Part shown: positions 33,438-45,904 of the stretch, one piece after another | Layout of the letters: each line of letters begins with the position of its first letter | Numbering within the stretch: position 1 is the stretch's first letter | DNA from: Chiridota heheva | Taxonomy: Eukaryota; Echinodermata; Holothuroidea; Apodida; Chiridotidae | Length of the DNA: 64,000 nucleotides | Direction of reading: 5' to 3' | Assembly (NCBI GenBank): GCA_020152595.1 | Contig: JAIGNY010001912.1 | Span: 1,564,001-1,628,000 of the forward strand | Translations under genes and position numbers: made by a program | Notes under the pieces: generated by a model | The model's input: only the letters and a program-made list of their open reading frames with translations | Databases searched by the model: none | Told to the model about the DNA's origin: nothing

Positions 33438-35930
33438 TTACACAATAATCTGGATGTACCGGATTCTACAAACGTGTTATTTTAATGGATCACTATATTC
33501 CTTTATTCAAACAGACGACAGTTTGTTAATTGTTCGATACCTAAATACCTTTTAGATTTAGAAGTCCTATACCTTTTATGGACGCCTTCCCTGAATGGTT
33601 CTTTCAAACGTAGTTTGATGTGTCTGAAAGTTCTCAATTAAGATGTCAAGTTTGACAGTTACTTCGATCGCATCTTCGTGTTGATTGTTCACCTCGCCTC
33701 TAAACCGTTTGCATTTTCAGCCATTTATATGTTCTATAACTTCTTTCTTTCTTTGACGTTTCCTTCAATTAGGCTCACATTATACGTTAACAGTGATTAA
33801 TGGTGAATAACGATCGCCATTTCTATTCTTCGTTTTAACTGTCTTAAACGCTTTCTAAGATTTCTTTCTTCTTCATTTAAGTTGAAATGGTCGCGGAATT
33901 AAAGGCTCATTGATAAAATGAGAAGTAGCAATACTATTATCTTTTAATTCTTAATAATGATCGACAAGACACATATTGAGGCTCCATTAAATAGATTATG
34001 TTGAAATTAAGTAAAAATCATCATGTTAACAACTTTCATACGCACATAACTTAAGAAAATGTGTTATTTTTTACACCTTATGGTGGGACAACTTTCCAAT
34101 ATTTCTAATGCAATTCCTTTACTTTTTGAGATATTAAATAAAAATATACACTGAAAGATGATGCACGTTATACCAGGATTTTGTAAAAACGGCTTACTGC
34201 GCTTTACAAAAAAACTTTACATGTGACATGAAATTAATAAAAAGTTGGCTTACATACACAAAAATGCCTGGAGCATACTTTCGTTTTTATTTTAGTCTAT
34301 AAAACACAAAAACAGGTTTAAAACATAACTATCTTTCAATTGATAAATTCTATACATTGTATTTTTATGACTGATCAAAATTTGAAGGTATTGATTTGTA
34401 ATAGGCTATTCAAACATTATTTACCGCCAGCCACCCCAAGAATCTTTATAAAATGCTTTAAATCATGATTATAAAATTGAATCAAATTCATTACCCTCCA
34501 AATACATCTTTTAACTAGAGTCAGCATTTAGCTAAATAAAAAAAATAAAAAATTCGGAATAGAATCGACTCAGATATGTAATCCTTCAAACATGTCAAAC
34601 TATTGTGACAGAAAAATTAAAGAATACATTGATTTTTTTATTCATTCAACTTTTAATCATTTAAATTCACTTCATTCTTTTTTCAGGGTGGCCCATTCAA
34701 CATAAAGTTGATCTTCATTAGACCCTGCCAATCAATAATTAAAAAAATAGACTGAAACATAAACAATTATTTATCATTGACAATTCAGCGCTTCATTCAA
34801 TTTGATACATATCGTGTACACATGCTTAGAACCATGCAGATATCCCACTTTCCTCCTTGCTATGAGAACACATTTTACATACCAACTACGCTTATTGTTT
34901 AGGGATTAATTGGTTCTGTAAATAATTGATCCACTCAATGTTTATATTTACCGTGCATGAGTGATATTAAAGGTCAATGGTGGTCAAGTGTCATTTTACT
35001 AAACCGTCGAAAATAGCCAAAAACGGCGGCTGGGGAATGTACACAACATGATGATTTTCCAAACAACCGTATTTGCTCTTATTTACACGATAGTACACGA
35101 AATAAGTATTGTCTCAACCTATCAACCATGCATGGAGCCATTTGTTGAAATCACAAAGCAGTTATCAACCTCTTTGAATCACATTTTCTGCTATGCATCA
35201 TTTTTCAGACCATTCACTAAGTTTCTATAATTGTACACTGACAAAAGTTAGCTATGTGCGTTTTACAAATTAAACAAAACTGAAATTATATTAATGCAGT
35301 CATAAAAGGCTTGATACTAATAAATACAAGTAACGAAATTACTGCACGCTTTTTTTTAAATGATCCCACGACAATTTGGTTACTGTATATATGTGACAAC
35401 TTTCTTGTTAATATTTATGGTTTACAACAGCTCATGGAATGAAAAAATTAAACCGAAATTGATTGCTCATTGTTTATTTATATTGCGCAGAGAATGCAAA
35501 ACTTATGAATGCCTTTTCCCTTTAAGATATATGAATGTTAAGAGCTCCAGCTGAGAGATTATCAGCTGGAAACGAGGCTTGTGGAGCGCGTCAATGGTCG
35601 ACGCAATAAGATGGTCTTCTTATTTGATTTTCTTTCTCATAAGATGCTATCTTTGTCCAATTTAAATTGCTGTTTCATTCTTTAGTGACAGTTCCGTTTC
35701 TAAAAGCTCTTCTTCGGCGATAAAAAAAGATAATTAATGCAATGAAACATGGAAAAACACTTATTGTTGTTTACATTGTCAGAGGTTGGATACAATTATT
35801 GCTTATCATCAAGCAGTCAAGAAACGTTAAAAGAGACTGCACGTGTAGCAAGATCCTGCATGCTTGCCTGGCTAATCCACCAGGTACATGGCACAAATGT
35901 AAATTGCACAAATTGTGTTATTTTCTTTAA
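33438..35930. other. Intergenic, nothing recognised
   Basis: AT-rich, no protein domain or RNA gene seen. The frames of 60-64 codons near 35 kb are unconvincing. Confidence 0.5.
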
Positions 35931-35934
35931 CTGT

Positions 35935-36175
35935 AGTCCCCTCCGAAGGACGGTGAGCGCCACCCAACCATTGGCCACTGTTCACAAAGGTCGGGTGGGG
36001 CCCGAAAGGTGTTATACAGAAGACAAGCTTCTGTGTTTGTGCTTGATGTCAGCGTATATCGTTCTGCATATCTGTGGAAAATCTTTGGTTAAATCGCCGT
36101 TTGACTCAAACCCGGGACCTCCAGCATCTCAGTCGGACGCTCAGCCAACTGAGCTACCTGCCTTGCCTCCCTATT
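35935..36175 (-). mobile_element. tRNA-derived SINE, type 1
   Basis: The minus strand carries a tRNA-like head: a box A region GGTAGCTCAGTTGGCTGAGC (36158-36139) and, about 45 nt on, a box B GGGTTTGAGTC (36113-36103). Box B departs from GGTTCGAATCC and the T stem cannot pair, so this is not a working tRNA. A non-tRNA body follows (GGTTGGGTGGCGCTCACCGT, then CCTTCGGAGGGGACTACAG), ending near 35935. Confidence 0.8.
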
Positions 36176-37650
36176 TAACTATTTTCTGTTTGAAGAAAAA
36201 CAGTTGCAAATCGCACTATTTTGGTTCTGTTCTTCATTACTCTTTCATAGGAAATTGACAAACTATTTTCTGTTTTAAGTAAAGCAGTTGTAAATCAGTA
36301 AATCGCACAAAATTGGCTCTTTTCCTCACGTAGCACTTTTACAGAAAACTGATAAACTCTTTTCTGTTTTAATAAAAAATAATTGTAAATTGCACAAATT
36401 TGCTCCTTTACTTCATGACCCTTTCACTGGAAAATGACAAACTTTTTTCTGTTTTAAGTAAAGCAGTTGTAAATCAGTAAATCGCACAAAATTGGCTTTT
36501 TTCCTCACGTAGCACTTTCACAGAAAACTGTTAAAAAAATTCTATTTTAATAAAAAATAATTGTAAATTGCACAAATTTGCTTCTTTACTTCATGACCCT
36601 TTCACTGGAAAATGACAAACTTTTTTCTGTTTTAAGTAAAATAATTGTAATTCACACAATTTTGGTTCTTTATTCACGACACTTTCATAAAAAACTGATA
36701 ACTTTTTCTGTTTTAATGAAAAGCAGTTGTAGATGCACAAGATTGCTCTTCTTTTCTTCATAACACTTTAACAGAAAAATTGTAAACTAATTTCTGTTTG
36801 AAGTAAAACAGTTCTAAATTGCAGTGTTGGCTCTTTTCTATTGTCCTACATGCTGATATTTCACTTGCACAGGAAAATGATAAACTATTTTCTGTTTTAT
36901 GAAAAACAGTTGTAAATCGCACAAATTTGCTTCTTTTCTTAATGACACTTTTACAGGAAAATTATGTATTAAGTTTTCTGTATTAAGAACAACAGTTGTA
37001 AATTGCACTTTCAAAGAAAATCAAAGGAAAATGATGAACTATTTTCTGTGTTAAGAAAAACAGTTGTAAATTGCTCAACGCTGATTCTTTTCTGTACTGG
37101 CCTACAAAACACTTTCACAGAAAATTAATAAACTATTTTCTGTTTCATGAAAAGCATTGGTAAATTGCACAAATGAGGTTCTTTTCTTCATGACACTTTC
37201 ACAGGAAAGTGATAAACTGTTTTCTGTTTCACGAAAAACAGTTGTAAATCGCACAAATTTGCTTCTTTTATGACACTTTCACAGAAAACTAACAAACTAT
37301 TTTATATTTCCAATAAAACAATTGCAAATCGCACAAGTTTGGTTTTTTCTGCATGACACCTTCACAGAAAACTTAAAAACTCTTTTCTATATTTCTGTTT
37401 GAATGAAAAGCATTTGTAAATCACACAAGCTTGGTTCTTTCTTCATGATACCTTCACAGAAATATAATAAATTCTTTTCTGTTTTACTGCTTTAATGAAA
37501 AGCATTTGTAAATCACACAAACTTGGTTCTTTCTTCATGACACTTTCACAGGAAAATGATACACTTTTTTCTGTTTTATGAAAATTAGTTGAGAACCGCA
37601 CAAAGTTGATTCTTTCCGTTGTGACACTTTCACCAGGCAAATGATCTACT
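36176..37650. repeat. Diverged tandem array, about 17 units of roughly 85 bp
   Basis: Each unit has the phrases CACTTTCACAGGAAAATGA, CTATTTTCTGTTTTAA, AAAACAGTTGTAAATCGCAC and AAATTTGGTTCTTTTCTTCA in that order. Units differ by substitutions and small indels throughout, so the array is old. No coding potential. Confidence 0.9.
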
Positions 37651-40075
37651 ATGGCAACATTTCCTAATTTTTAAACTAAAATCAGATACACTGAGTGTTG
37701 CTGAGACCCTTAGAAGGTAGGCCCTCGAAAGTTTACCTGTGTACCCTGGTGTGACCACAGGAGAATGTATGAGCCCAAACATCCAATTAAGATATGTTGA
37801 CTGGTTGAGGTAGAATCAGGATGACAATTGGTATATACCAATAGGGAGACATTTATCTGCTTAGATTCCACATCTCAACTTATGGAGTTATTCGTTCAAT
37901 CACACTTGACATATCTACTGCAATGAGCCATTACCTCAGAACCGATGATAAGAAACAAATGGACCATTTAAAAGACTAGACTATATGGTTCGCTTCTCTC
38001 TCATCATCTGGACAATTTTATTAAGAGGCTAGCATATCAACAACGTTTATTAATAATAGAAGGAAATGTTCCATTTTGCACATTTTTAAAACAGGAAAGA
38101 TGAAAGTATTTCTAAAATGTGAGGGTCTTTACGGGTTAACAATCTTGCCGCCTCGAGGATGGGTAGAGGGTAAGGAGTAATTGCATTACGCTCGAGGTCT
38201 GTTGTAGGAGCGTGGTAAGATTCTATATACTTTAATGTAAAAGTTCATTAAGAAAGGTTTACCATGGTGAAGTATTAGAATATAAGGAAGGAGTGTGGTA
38301 TATCAAGATGAAATACCGCTATCCAATTTTAATATCTAAACTGAGTTTCATAAATGAAATATTCCTTTTACTTAGAAACTAATTTGGTTTAACCACAAGC
38401 TCGTTCTCGTATTACTTATTTTTGTGGTATATTAATCATATTTGAATAAGAGAATATTATAATGGTCGGTATATCTTAATAAACCAGAAACAATACAAAT
38501 AGGTCGAGTTGAAATTTAAGTACAAGAGAACGAAATACACTTTTGTAAGCCGTTTAATCGATATTTCTAACACACATGTAGACATATTGTTGAAGTATTC
38601 ATAGTATTCATAGTTACATCAAAAATGTAAACAAGAAGAGCCGACGTCGCTATCAACAACGTTAAAATAAGTTACTAATATGTATATACAAACGTAGTAT
38701 TTCTGAAAACTTCATCTTCATACTTTATCAAATGACTGGAATAAACCTCACCGTGTAAATATCATTTTGCACATGCGGAAATAAAGAAAATTGGCTAAGT
38801 TTAGACGGAAAATCTGACGAGCAAGAACACTCGGTATTAGATGATGATTCATAGAACACCAACAATAAGTTATACAAACCCAAACCCACAGATCTAAATC
38901 AAAATCTTTAAAAGAATTGTAAATTTTGCTCACCCCTTTTAAAAAACAGAAGTTCTCACTTTCCAGATTACCTTCCCAAACAATAACAAATCTCAGCTTT
39001 TTCGGCAAAAACATTTTAGCTTTATTTACAAAACCTGGATAATATATTACAAATAATTTATTACACCTATAGAAAACAATATCAAAATATATCAATGTAA
39101 ACAGTTTTGGCATCAGCATGGATGCAGTTGAACAATTTGGTTCATATCTGCATGAAGCCATTATAAACCTACTTTATTAAGTCAGATATTTCAAACATGA
39201 ACTACCCTTGGCAATGCGGGAGCGTCATGGAAATGTTGAAATTCAAATTTCCAAAAGCATAAAGATTAATCGTGGATTCGTGAAGCCATAAACACTTTTC
39301 ACATGAAATATTCAGAGAAATATAAAATAAATGCACATGGCATCTCGAGAATAAATGTAAACTGGTAAAGAATATTGTTTTTTGATATTTGACACAAGTA
39401 CATTTCTCTTAACTCACAAAACATATTTCTTGGCTTCCTTCAGTCCTTACATTTAAACACTGAAAACTTTGAAAAGGGGTTCGTTGAAATGACCTTTCAC
39501 TACTGCATTTCGAAAAAAGGTTTACTAACGTAATGTTTGGTATTTGTGTAGTGTGAGGGTCGGTCTTTCTGATCGTCGCTACTTATCAATATAGTCATTC
39601 TTTAGAACCGGGTACCGGGAACTCTTCCAATAATTATTGTCTCGGTGATACACAATTTACTTCTGAATAAATGCAAAGACCAGTTAATAAATGAAACAAT
39701 AGGCCAACTTTATTTTATACAACATTTGTCATATTTCATGGGCAAGAGGACCACTTATGACTAATGGCATGTGTGACGATGTTTCTTCGGAAAGTGAAAG
39801 CTATTTTTTTCTTTTTGAAGTGCAGGTTTATCACAACCACGGTGTGGAGATCATATGGGAGCTTTTTGAAAAGGGAGCTGGTTCGCTCGCAGAAAACCCC
39901 CCTTGGCTACGGACATGATTACTAATATACTTTTATGCTAACTGACATGTATGACTAATAATCTTAAAATACTATCTTGGACCTTGTTTAATTTAGGCAG
40001 CTTTGAGCTCTATTTCAAATAAACATATAGATTGTTACCAACATATTATACATTAATGACTTTATCACATGATTA
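37651..40075. other. Intergenic, includes FEZF 3' flank
   Basis: No gene recognised. A minus-strand frame of 137 codons (39161-38748) has no recognisable motif. A possible polyadenylation signal for the FEZF gene, AATAAA on the minus strand, lies at 39714-39709, about 360 bp past the stop codon; its use is unverified. Confidence 0.45.
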
Positions 40076-41452
40076 TCAGACATTGCACGGCAAGGACAGT
40101 GGTGATAACATGGTACCAAATACGGGTGTGTTACTACTTGGCATGTTCTCTGTAAAGGTTACTCCAATACGTCCACCAGATGGCTGCCGTACCGCCTCCA
40201 TCACTCGTCCTTGGACGCGCGGATATTCATGAAGTTTTCTGGAATGCTTTTTTAGGTCAAAATTTCTACAGAAACCTTTCCCACATACACCACAAGTAAA
40301 TGGCTTTTTCTCCTTGTGTGTATGCATGTGGAAAGTCAGATTATAAATTTGATGGAAAGCCTTGTTGCATATTTCACATTTATAAGCCTTTTCACCGCTA
40401 TGAGTTAGTTTATGATTTTTGTAATTACCCTTTTGATGAAAACCTTTTCCACAGTATTCACAAACATACGGTTTGAAGTTGGCATGGATGCGCAAATGCG
40501 TGTTGAGCGTGGAACTGCGATTGAACGCTTTTCCACATTCGTGGCATTTATGAGGTTTTTCATTGGTGTGTATGATCTTGTGTCGACACAGAGTACTTGC
40601 CTGCCTGAAGCCTTTCCCACAAACTTTACAAACAAAGGGGCGTGCCCCCGTATGGACGGGCATGTGTCTTGTCAGATTATAATGAGCATTGAATACCTTT
40701 CCGCACTCTGGGCACACAAATGTCTTTGATTTACCCCCCTCACCTTTCTTTGAAGTGGGCTCCACGGAGGAAATTCGTTCTTCTTTATCGTCACTTTCGT
40801 GTTGGTCTTTGTCAGAATTCCTTTCCATGTCCATTGTGCTTAGCATGAGTTGTTTAATAACCTTATTTTTCACCGAAGTTGAACTTGTATTTGATGCGAC
40901 TGGTTGGAAAGCTGAAGGCGAGTAGTAAATATGGGGTGCTTTTAGTCTCATATTTTGGGACAGAGAGTTGGAATCTTTTGGTATTGGGACACATAGCGCC
41001 ATGTTGTACATGTCATTCCACATGTATGGCCGCACATTACCATTAAGAGACAGTGGGTTTATTTCAGAGCTTTTTGGGTATGTTTTTGGAACAAAGGGCA
41101 TTAGTCCATTGTGGAAAGAAAACGGTACAAATGGAATTCCTTTTGTTGCCCAGATCATAGGCATACTCGCTTTTAAGGATATTTCTGTTTTATTGGATGT
41201 AGATGACGAGAACACATATTCCCTTTCAATTTCAACCGCTGGTGATATTGATCGGCTGATCCTTGATCGATCCAATTCTGGGATATATTGATCTGGCTTA
41301 ATGCTCATCGGTGTTATCGATGATTCCGAATTAAGGACCGGATATGCCTTTGACATGTCTTTCGAATGGACCGTGGAAAAAGGTTTGGTAGAAGATAGCT
41401 TCTGACTACCGTTGAACCCCATGATGCGATCAATGGAAAACGTTAGACTCAT
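40076..41452 (-). CDS. fezf: FEZF-family zinc-finger transcriptional repressor, complete, single coding exon
   Basis: 458 residues. Forebrain embryonic zinc finger proteins are nuclear DNA-binding repressors that pattern anterior neuroectoderm and specify neurons. Seen: an EH1 Groucho-binding motif, [10 protein letters not shown], at residues 3-12 (vertebrate form LAFSIERIM). A Ser-rich middle is followed by an acidic stretch near residues 209-231. Six consecutive C2H2 fingers run from about residue 245 to 408, with the family signatures [69 protein letters not shown] and [15 protein letters not shown]. Cys/His pairs are complete in every finger. The start is the first in-frame ATG after a TGA 11 codons upstream. 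A TTG nine codons earlier is not a plausible animal start. FEZF1 and FEZF2 arose in vertebrates, so I give the pre-duplication name. Confidence 0.96.
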   Translation of the reverse strand: MSLTFSIDRIMGFNGSQKLSSTKPFSTVHSKDMSKAYPVLNSESSITPMSIKPDQYIPELDRSRISRSISPAVEIEREYVFSSSTSNKTEISLKASMPMIWATKGIPFVPFSFHNGLMPFVPKTYPKSSEINPLSLNGNVRPYMWNDMYNMALCVPIPKDSNSLSQNMRLKAPHIYYSPSAFQPVASNTSSTSVKNKVIKQLMLSTMDMERNSDKDQHESDDKEERISSVEPTSKKGEGGKSKTFVCPECGKVFNAHYNLTRHMPVHTGARPFVCKVCGKGFRQASTLCRHKIIHTNEKPHKCHECGKAFNRSSTLNTHLRIHANFKPYVCEYCGKGFHQKGNYKNHKLTHSGEKAYKCEICNKAFHQIYNLTFHMHTHKEKKPFTCGVCGKGFCRNFDLKKHSRKLHEYPRVQGRVMEAVRQPSGGRIGVTFTENMPSSNTPVFGTMLSPLSLPCNV

Positions 41453-42890
41453 CGTAACAATTGTTTTGGGGAAAATCAATCGTCAGTTTGTTATTATCAG
41501 CACCAAACAGATAATTCAGAACTTTTGAAAAACAATATACCTACAGACACTGTCAAATTTGATCATCTCTATCAGTGTTTAATTATTTCAATGTATTTGG
41601 AAATACCCGTGGATTTGAGTTCGCGATGTGCTTGGTTTCCTTTCTTTTTCTCTTAAGATAAGCAAAATTGGTGTTATTTGTCAGGTAACGGGGCTTCACA
41701 AATAATAGAATGGCTTTCCATAAGTGTGTGGTGACTCTAAGATGGTCATATATATATATATGTATTGTCAAGGTTTTCTTCAAAATTAACTTATAGTAAA
41801 AAACAATTTTTGAAAAGAACAACAGAAAACGGTTGATCCTTTAGCTTAGGGTAAACAATTGAATCATTGATTATCACAGAGTGCAGCAGTCAAAAAGAGC
41901 TTCCAATTAAAATGTCAAAGCTATCTTTAAAATAATTTTGATTGACTTTTCAGTCATGGTCAAGTCACAAACTCCAGGTGAAAAGAAAACACAGGTGATG
42001 TCTTTTTTATGGGTTCAAGGAATTAGCTTTCTCACCTTTCCATTTAAATAACTAAATCTGGGCAATTCTTTCCAAAGTTTGCATCCTTAGAAAAGACAGA
42101 GCTCATAACCAAAAGATTTACGAACAAGAGGACGTCATGTGGAGCTTATAAAACTTAAAATCAATCTTTAAGACGAAAATGCTTTGGTCGACAAGGTCAT
42201 CAGGCAGTACATATTTTCTTTGAAGTCATCTGTAATGAAAAGCAAAAGGAAAATGAACACAATTAGTTTTATTGAATAAATTGATTAAAGAAAATTTAAG
42301 CCTTGGATATTTCAAACTTCGTAGCAGAACTGCATTATGGGGGACTGAATTGATATTTTCTAATCTTTATTTCATGGTCACTGCAATGCTACTATTTATG
42401 TAATGGCGCTTCATTGAGTACTTTCGTCTGATTTGTTATCTTCTAATATCTTATCGAATACCAATCTGCCTATAGAAAAAGGTACACCGATAAGAAGACG
42501 ATCAGTTCGTCGCGCTTAAATTACCCGGAACAATTTTCTCTTTTAATGTCTTTAAATTTTCAGTTAAAATTAATGTCAAGCTGACACCTTGTGGACATAG
42601 CTGCTTTGTGAATTCAAAGGAGATGAATCGCATGCATAATTCTTACAAAGTCTTTGTTCGGTGATCAGTGAAGTGAAAGGTAAATAGCGACCTTCCTAAA
42701 GATAATGTTGATCCTCTAACGAGTTAACGATTATCGAGCGAGGTTTAGATACCTGTCAATTTCCCAATTTGGCTTATAATTGCATGTCTGTCTCTTAAAC
42801 ATTTCTTGTTCCGCTTCTAATGCCCTCCTTGGAAAAAGTCCTCATTAAAACCTGAAATGTTTCAGGCAAGGACATCGAACGCACATTAAA
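41453..42890 (-). promoter_or_regulatory. FEZF 5' flank
   Basis: About 1.4 kb between the fezf start codon and the 9-bp array. It must contain the 5' UTR and promoter unless an upstream non-coding exon exists. A TA-repeat (TATATATATATATG) lies at about 41749-41762. No specific factor sites are claimed. Confidence 0.35.
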
Positions 42891-42891
42891 A

Positions 42892-44260
42892 ACGGTGAAC
42901 GTGGTGAACTTTGTGACCATGGTGAACATGGTGAACATGGTGAACATGGTAAACATGGTGAAGATGGTGAACATAGTAAACATGGTAAACATGGTGAACA
43001 TGGTGAATATGGTGAACATGGTAAACATGGTGAACATGGTAAACATGGTGAAGACAGTGAACACGGTGAACATGGTATACATGGTGAACATGGTAAACAT
43101 GGTGAACATTGTTAACATGGTGAACATGGTTAACATGGTTAACATGGTGAACATGGTTAATATGGTGAACATGGTAAACATGATGAACATGGTGAACATG
43201 GTGAACATGATGAACATGGTGAATATGATAAACATGGTGAACATGGTGAACATGGTAAAGATAGTAAACATGGTAAACATGGTGAACATGTTAAATATGG
43301 TGAACATGGTAAACATGGTGAACATGGTAAACATGGTGAACATGGTAAACATGGTGAACACGGTGAACATGGTGAACACGGTGAACACGGTAAAAACGGT
43401 GAACACGGTGAACATGGTGAACACGGTGAACATGGTGAACACGGTAAACATGGTGAACATGGTGAATATGGTAAAGATAGTAAACATGGTAAACATGGTG
43501 AACATGTTAAATATAGTGAACATGGTAAACATGGTGAACACGGTGAACATGGTGAACATGGTAAACATGGTGAACATGGTAAACATGGTGAACATGATGA
43601 ACATGGTGAATATGGCGAACATGGTGAACGTGGTGAACATGATGAACATGGTGAACATGGTGAACATGGTGAACACGGTGAACATGATGAACATGGTAAA
43701 CATGGTGGACATGGTAAACATGGTGAACATGGTGAACGTGGTGAACATGGTAAACATGGTGAACATGGTGAACATGGTGAACATGGTGTACATGGTGAAC
43801 ATGGTGAACATGGTAAACATGGTGAACATGGTAAACATGGTGAACATGGTAAACATGGTGAACATGGTAAACATGGTGAACATGGTAAAGATAGTAAACA
43901 TGGTAAACATGGTGAACATGTTAAATATGGTGAACATGGTAAACATGGTGAACATGGTGAACACGGTGAACATGGTGAACATGGTAAACATGGTGAACAT
44001 GGTAAACATGGTGAACATGATGAATATGGTGAATATGGCGAACATGGTGAACGTGGTGAACATGATGAACATGGTGAACATGGTGAACATGGTAAACATG
44101 GTGAACATGGTAAACATGGTGAACATGGTAAAGATAGTAAACATGGTAAACATGGTGAACATGTTAAATATAATGAACATGGTAAACATGGTGAACATGG
44201 TAAACATGGTAAACATGGTAAACATGGTGAACATGGTGAACGTGGTGAACATGGTGAAAG
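42892..44260. repeat. 9-bp minisatellite (AACATGGTG/AACATGGTA), about 150 units
   Basis: Some 1.37 kb of 9-bp units, variants being AACATGGTA, AACACGGTG, AATATGGTG and AAGATAGTA. The block AAAGATAGTAAACATGGTAA marks longer repeats and starts at 43257, 43473, 43887 and 44130, spaced 216, 414 and 243 bp, all multiples of nine. Because the period is a multiple of three, the plus strand reads (Asn-Met-Val)n and the minus strand (Phe-Thr-Met)n without stops for over 450 codons. The plus frame has no proper start, so I do not call a gene. Confidence 0.96.
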
Positions 44261-44970
44261 GGAATTTGAGTTGGGGTTTACAATTGTAAATGCTGTCTTG
44301 TTTGCAGTTTGAACTGTGATCTATGGGACCGATCAGATCTATTTTAACTATTGTATTAATAACAAATCCATTGAAAGATTCAAACCTGGCTATTTAGCAT
44401 AATTTTAAATTAAAATGAATGATTCACTTCGGTAAAAAAGTGACGACACTGTTTTCGTCTTCACTACTGCAGGATCGGAATAAAGTAGAAATCATATACA
44501 GCACCAGTTAATGCTTTGGATACCATTTATGAATGATTCACACGAAAGACTTACATATATCATATACTTGAAATAATTGATAAATTGATCAATCAATCTG
44601 TACATGTCATCATGTTCAAATCCTTTTCCCTTAGAATCTTCTTTTTTGTCTTGAATAGAATTTGGGTGTTGCCATTATATTCGATTGCTTTTGAATGGCT
44701 TACAAAATGCCAATTTATCTACTCTGATGTGGTTGCAATTTCCGTCTGTGCGTCTGTTATTCTATTATTTTTGCAACCAAAACAACTTCTAGAATAATAA
44801 ACTTACAGTGGTTTATACATCTATACATCCCTATAGATAACATTTCCCTAATTTAAGAAAGAAAAAAATTCTTTTGAATAAACATGCAAATTCCAGACTT
44901 CAGCAATGTAAACACATTTATAGAGTAAGGTAATTGTTTCAAGAATACGTGGGGGCGGGGAAATACACCA
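44261..44970. other. Intergenic, nothing recognised
   Basis: AT-rich. A 70-codon hydrophobic frame at 44585-44797 has no recognisable features. Confidence 0.45.
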
Positions 44971-45200
44971 AAGAAACCATTTCCGGACAATTTTCTTCCA
45001 TTTTCAGAACATTTTGTTCCATTTTCGTGAAATTTTCTTTCATTTTTGGATCGTTTTTTATATTTCCAGGATAATTTTTTTTAATTATTGGAACATTTTG
45101 CTCATTTTTGAAAAATTCTGCTCATTTTCAGGATTTTTTGGCCAATTTTGGGGTATTTTTTTTATTTCCAGACAATTTTCTTCGATTATAGGAACAAATG
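44971..45200. repeat. Low-complexity T-rich degenerate repeat (TTTTC-CATTTT units)
   Basis: About nine irregular units on the pattern ATTTTC(T)TCCATTTT(C/G)GAAC, roughly 22-30 bp apart. It is followed by G-rich (45251-45268) and C-rich (45322-45338) runs. Confidence 0.6.
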
Positions 45201-45900
45201 TGCAGTGAAATATGTTTCGTGGGACCAAAAAGGACCAAACTAGAGAGAAGGGGGGGGGGGAGGGGGGCGATGGTGGAGTCAAATTGCTCAAATAGGAGCC
45301 ACTTTGCTGAATGGGGGTCATGCCCCCCCCCCTCCCTCCTTTCAGTTAGTGTGTAAAAAAAAAGCACTGCTGCAAAATATGACTGCTGACTTCTGCTTAA
45401 AAGCTTAAAATGTAAAATGAGAAAGAAATTTGATACATATTCATCTTACGTGATCACGGACAATGAGAGATAAAATGTTTAAATGCTCAATATTCGTATT
45501 AGACAATCAGAGGAGACTTAACCGGAGCGCGTAGGCCTAATCTTCCCGTTTAAAACAATTCAGACACGGAAAGTGTCCTTTTTGATATTTACATATTTCA
45601 AAGAAGAAAGGAATTCGATCAGAAGTGTCTTCATATACATCCTGTCCCCCCGCAATTCAAATTAAAGTTTTCAACATTTTTTTTAAAGATCTGTTTTCGA
45701 AATTCATGAAACACAATAAGAAACGTATTATTGTGGCGATTAATAAAGATACTTTAACTGGTGAAAATTCAAACAGATTATACGACAGTGATGAACAATG
45801 TTCAGGATGATACAGACGAGTGACAAAATTCGTTCGAAAGTCAGAAAATACTTTTTAGGAAAATTATGGTGAAATATTTAACAGCAAACAGCTTATTTTT
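45201..45900. other. Intergenic, G/C homopolymer runs only
   Basis: A G-run at 45251-45267 and a C-run at 45323-45332 face each other about 60 bp apart and could pair in single-stranded form. No gene recognised. Confidence 0.45.
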
Positions 45901-45904
45901 CTTC

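Noticed and set aside
36103..36158. Possible functional tRNA gene
   Set aside because: Boxes A and B are present, but the T stem cannot pair and a SINE body follows, so it is a SINE head. The same argument applies at 58609-58663.
38748..39161. 137-codon minus-strand frame downstream of FEZF
   Set aside because: Longer than most chance frames here but with no recognisable domain, and rich in Phe/Cys/Leu as expected from AT-rich DNA. RNA evidence would be needed.
41453..41479. Nine-residue N-terminal extension of FEZF starting at TTG
   Set aside because: TTG is not a credible start in an animal gene, and a TGA lies two codons further upstream. The first ATG is at 41452.
42795..44289. Two overlapping frames of over 450 codons on opposite strands in the 9-bp array
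   Set aside because: Any 9-bp repeat without stops gives long frames in the matching register. The plus frame has no ATG at its start and the residues simply repeat the unit. Treated as repeat.
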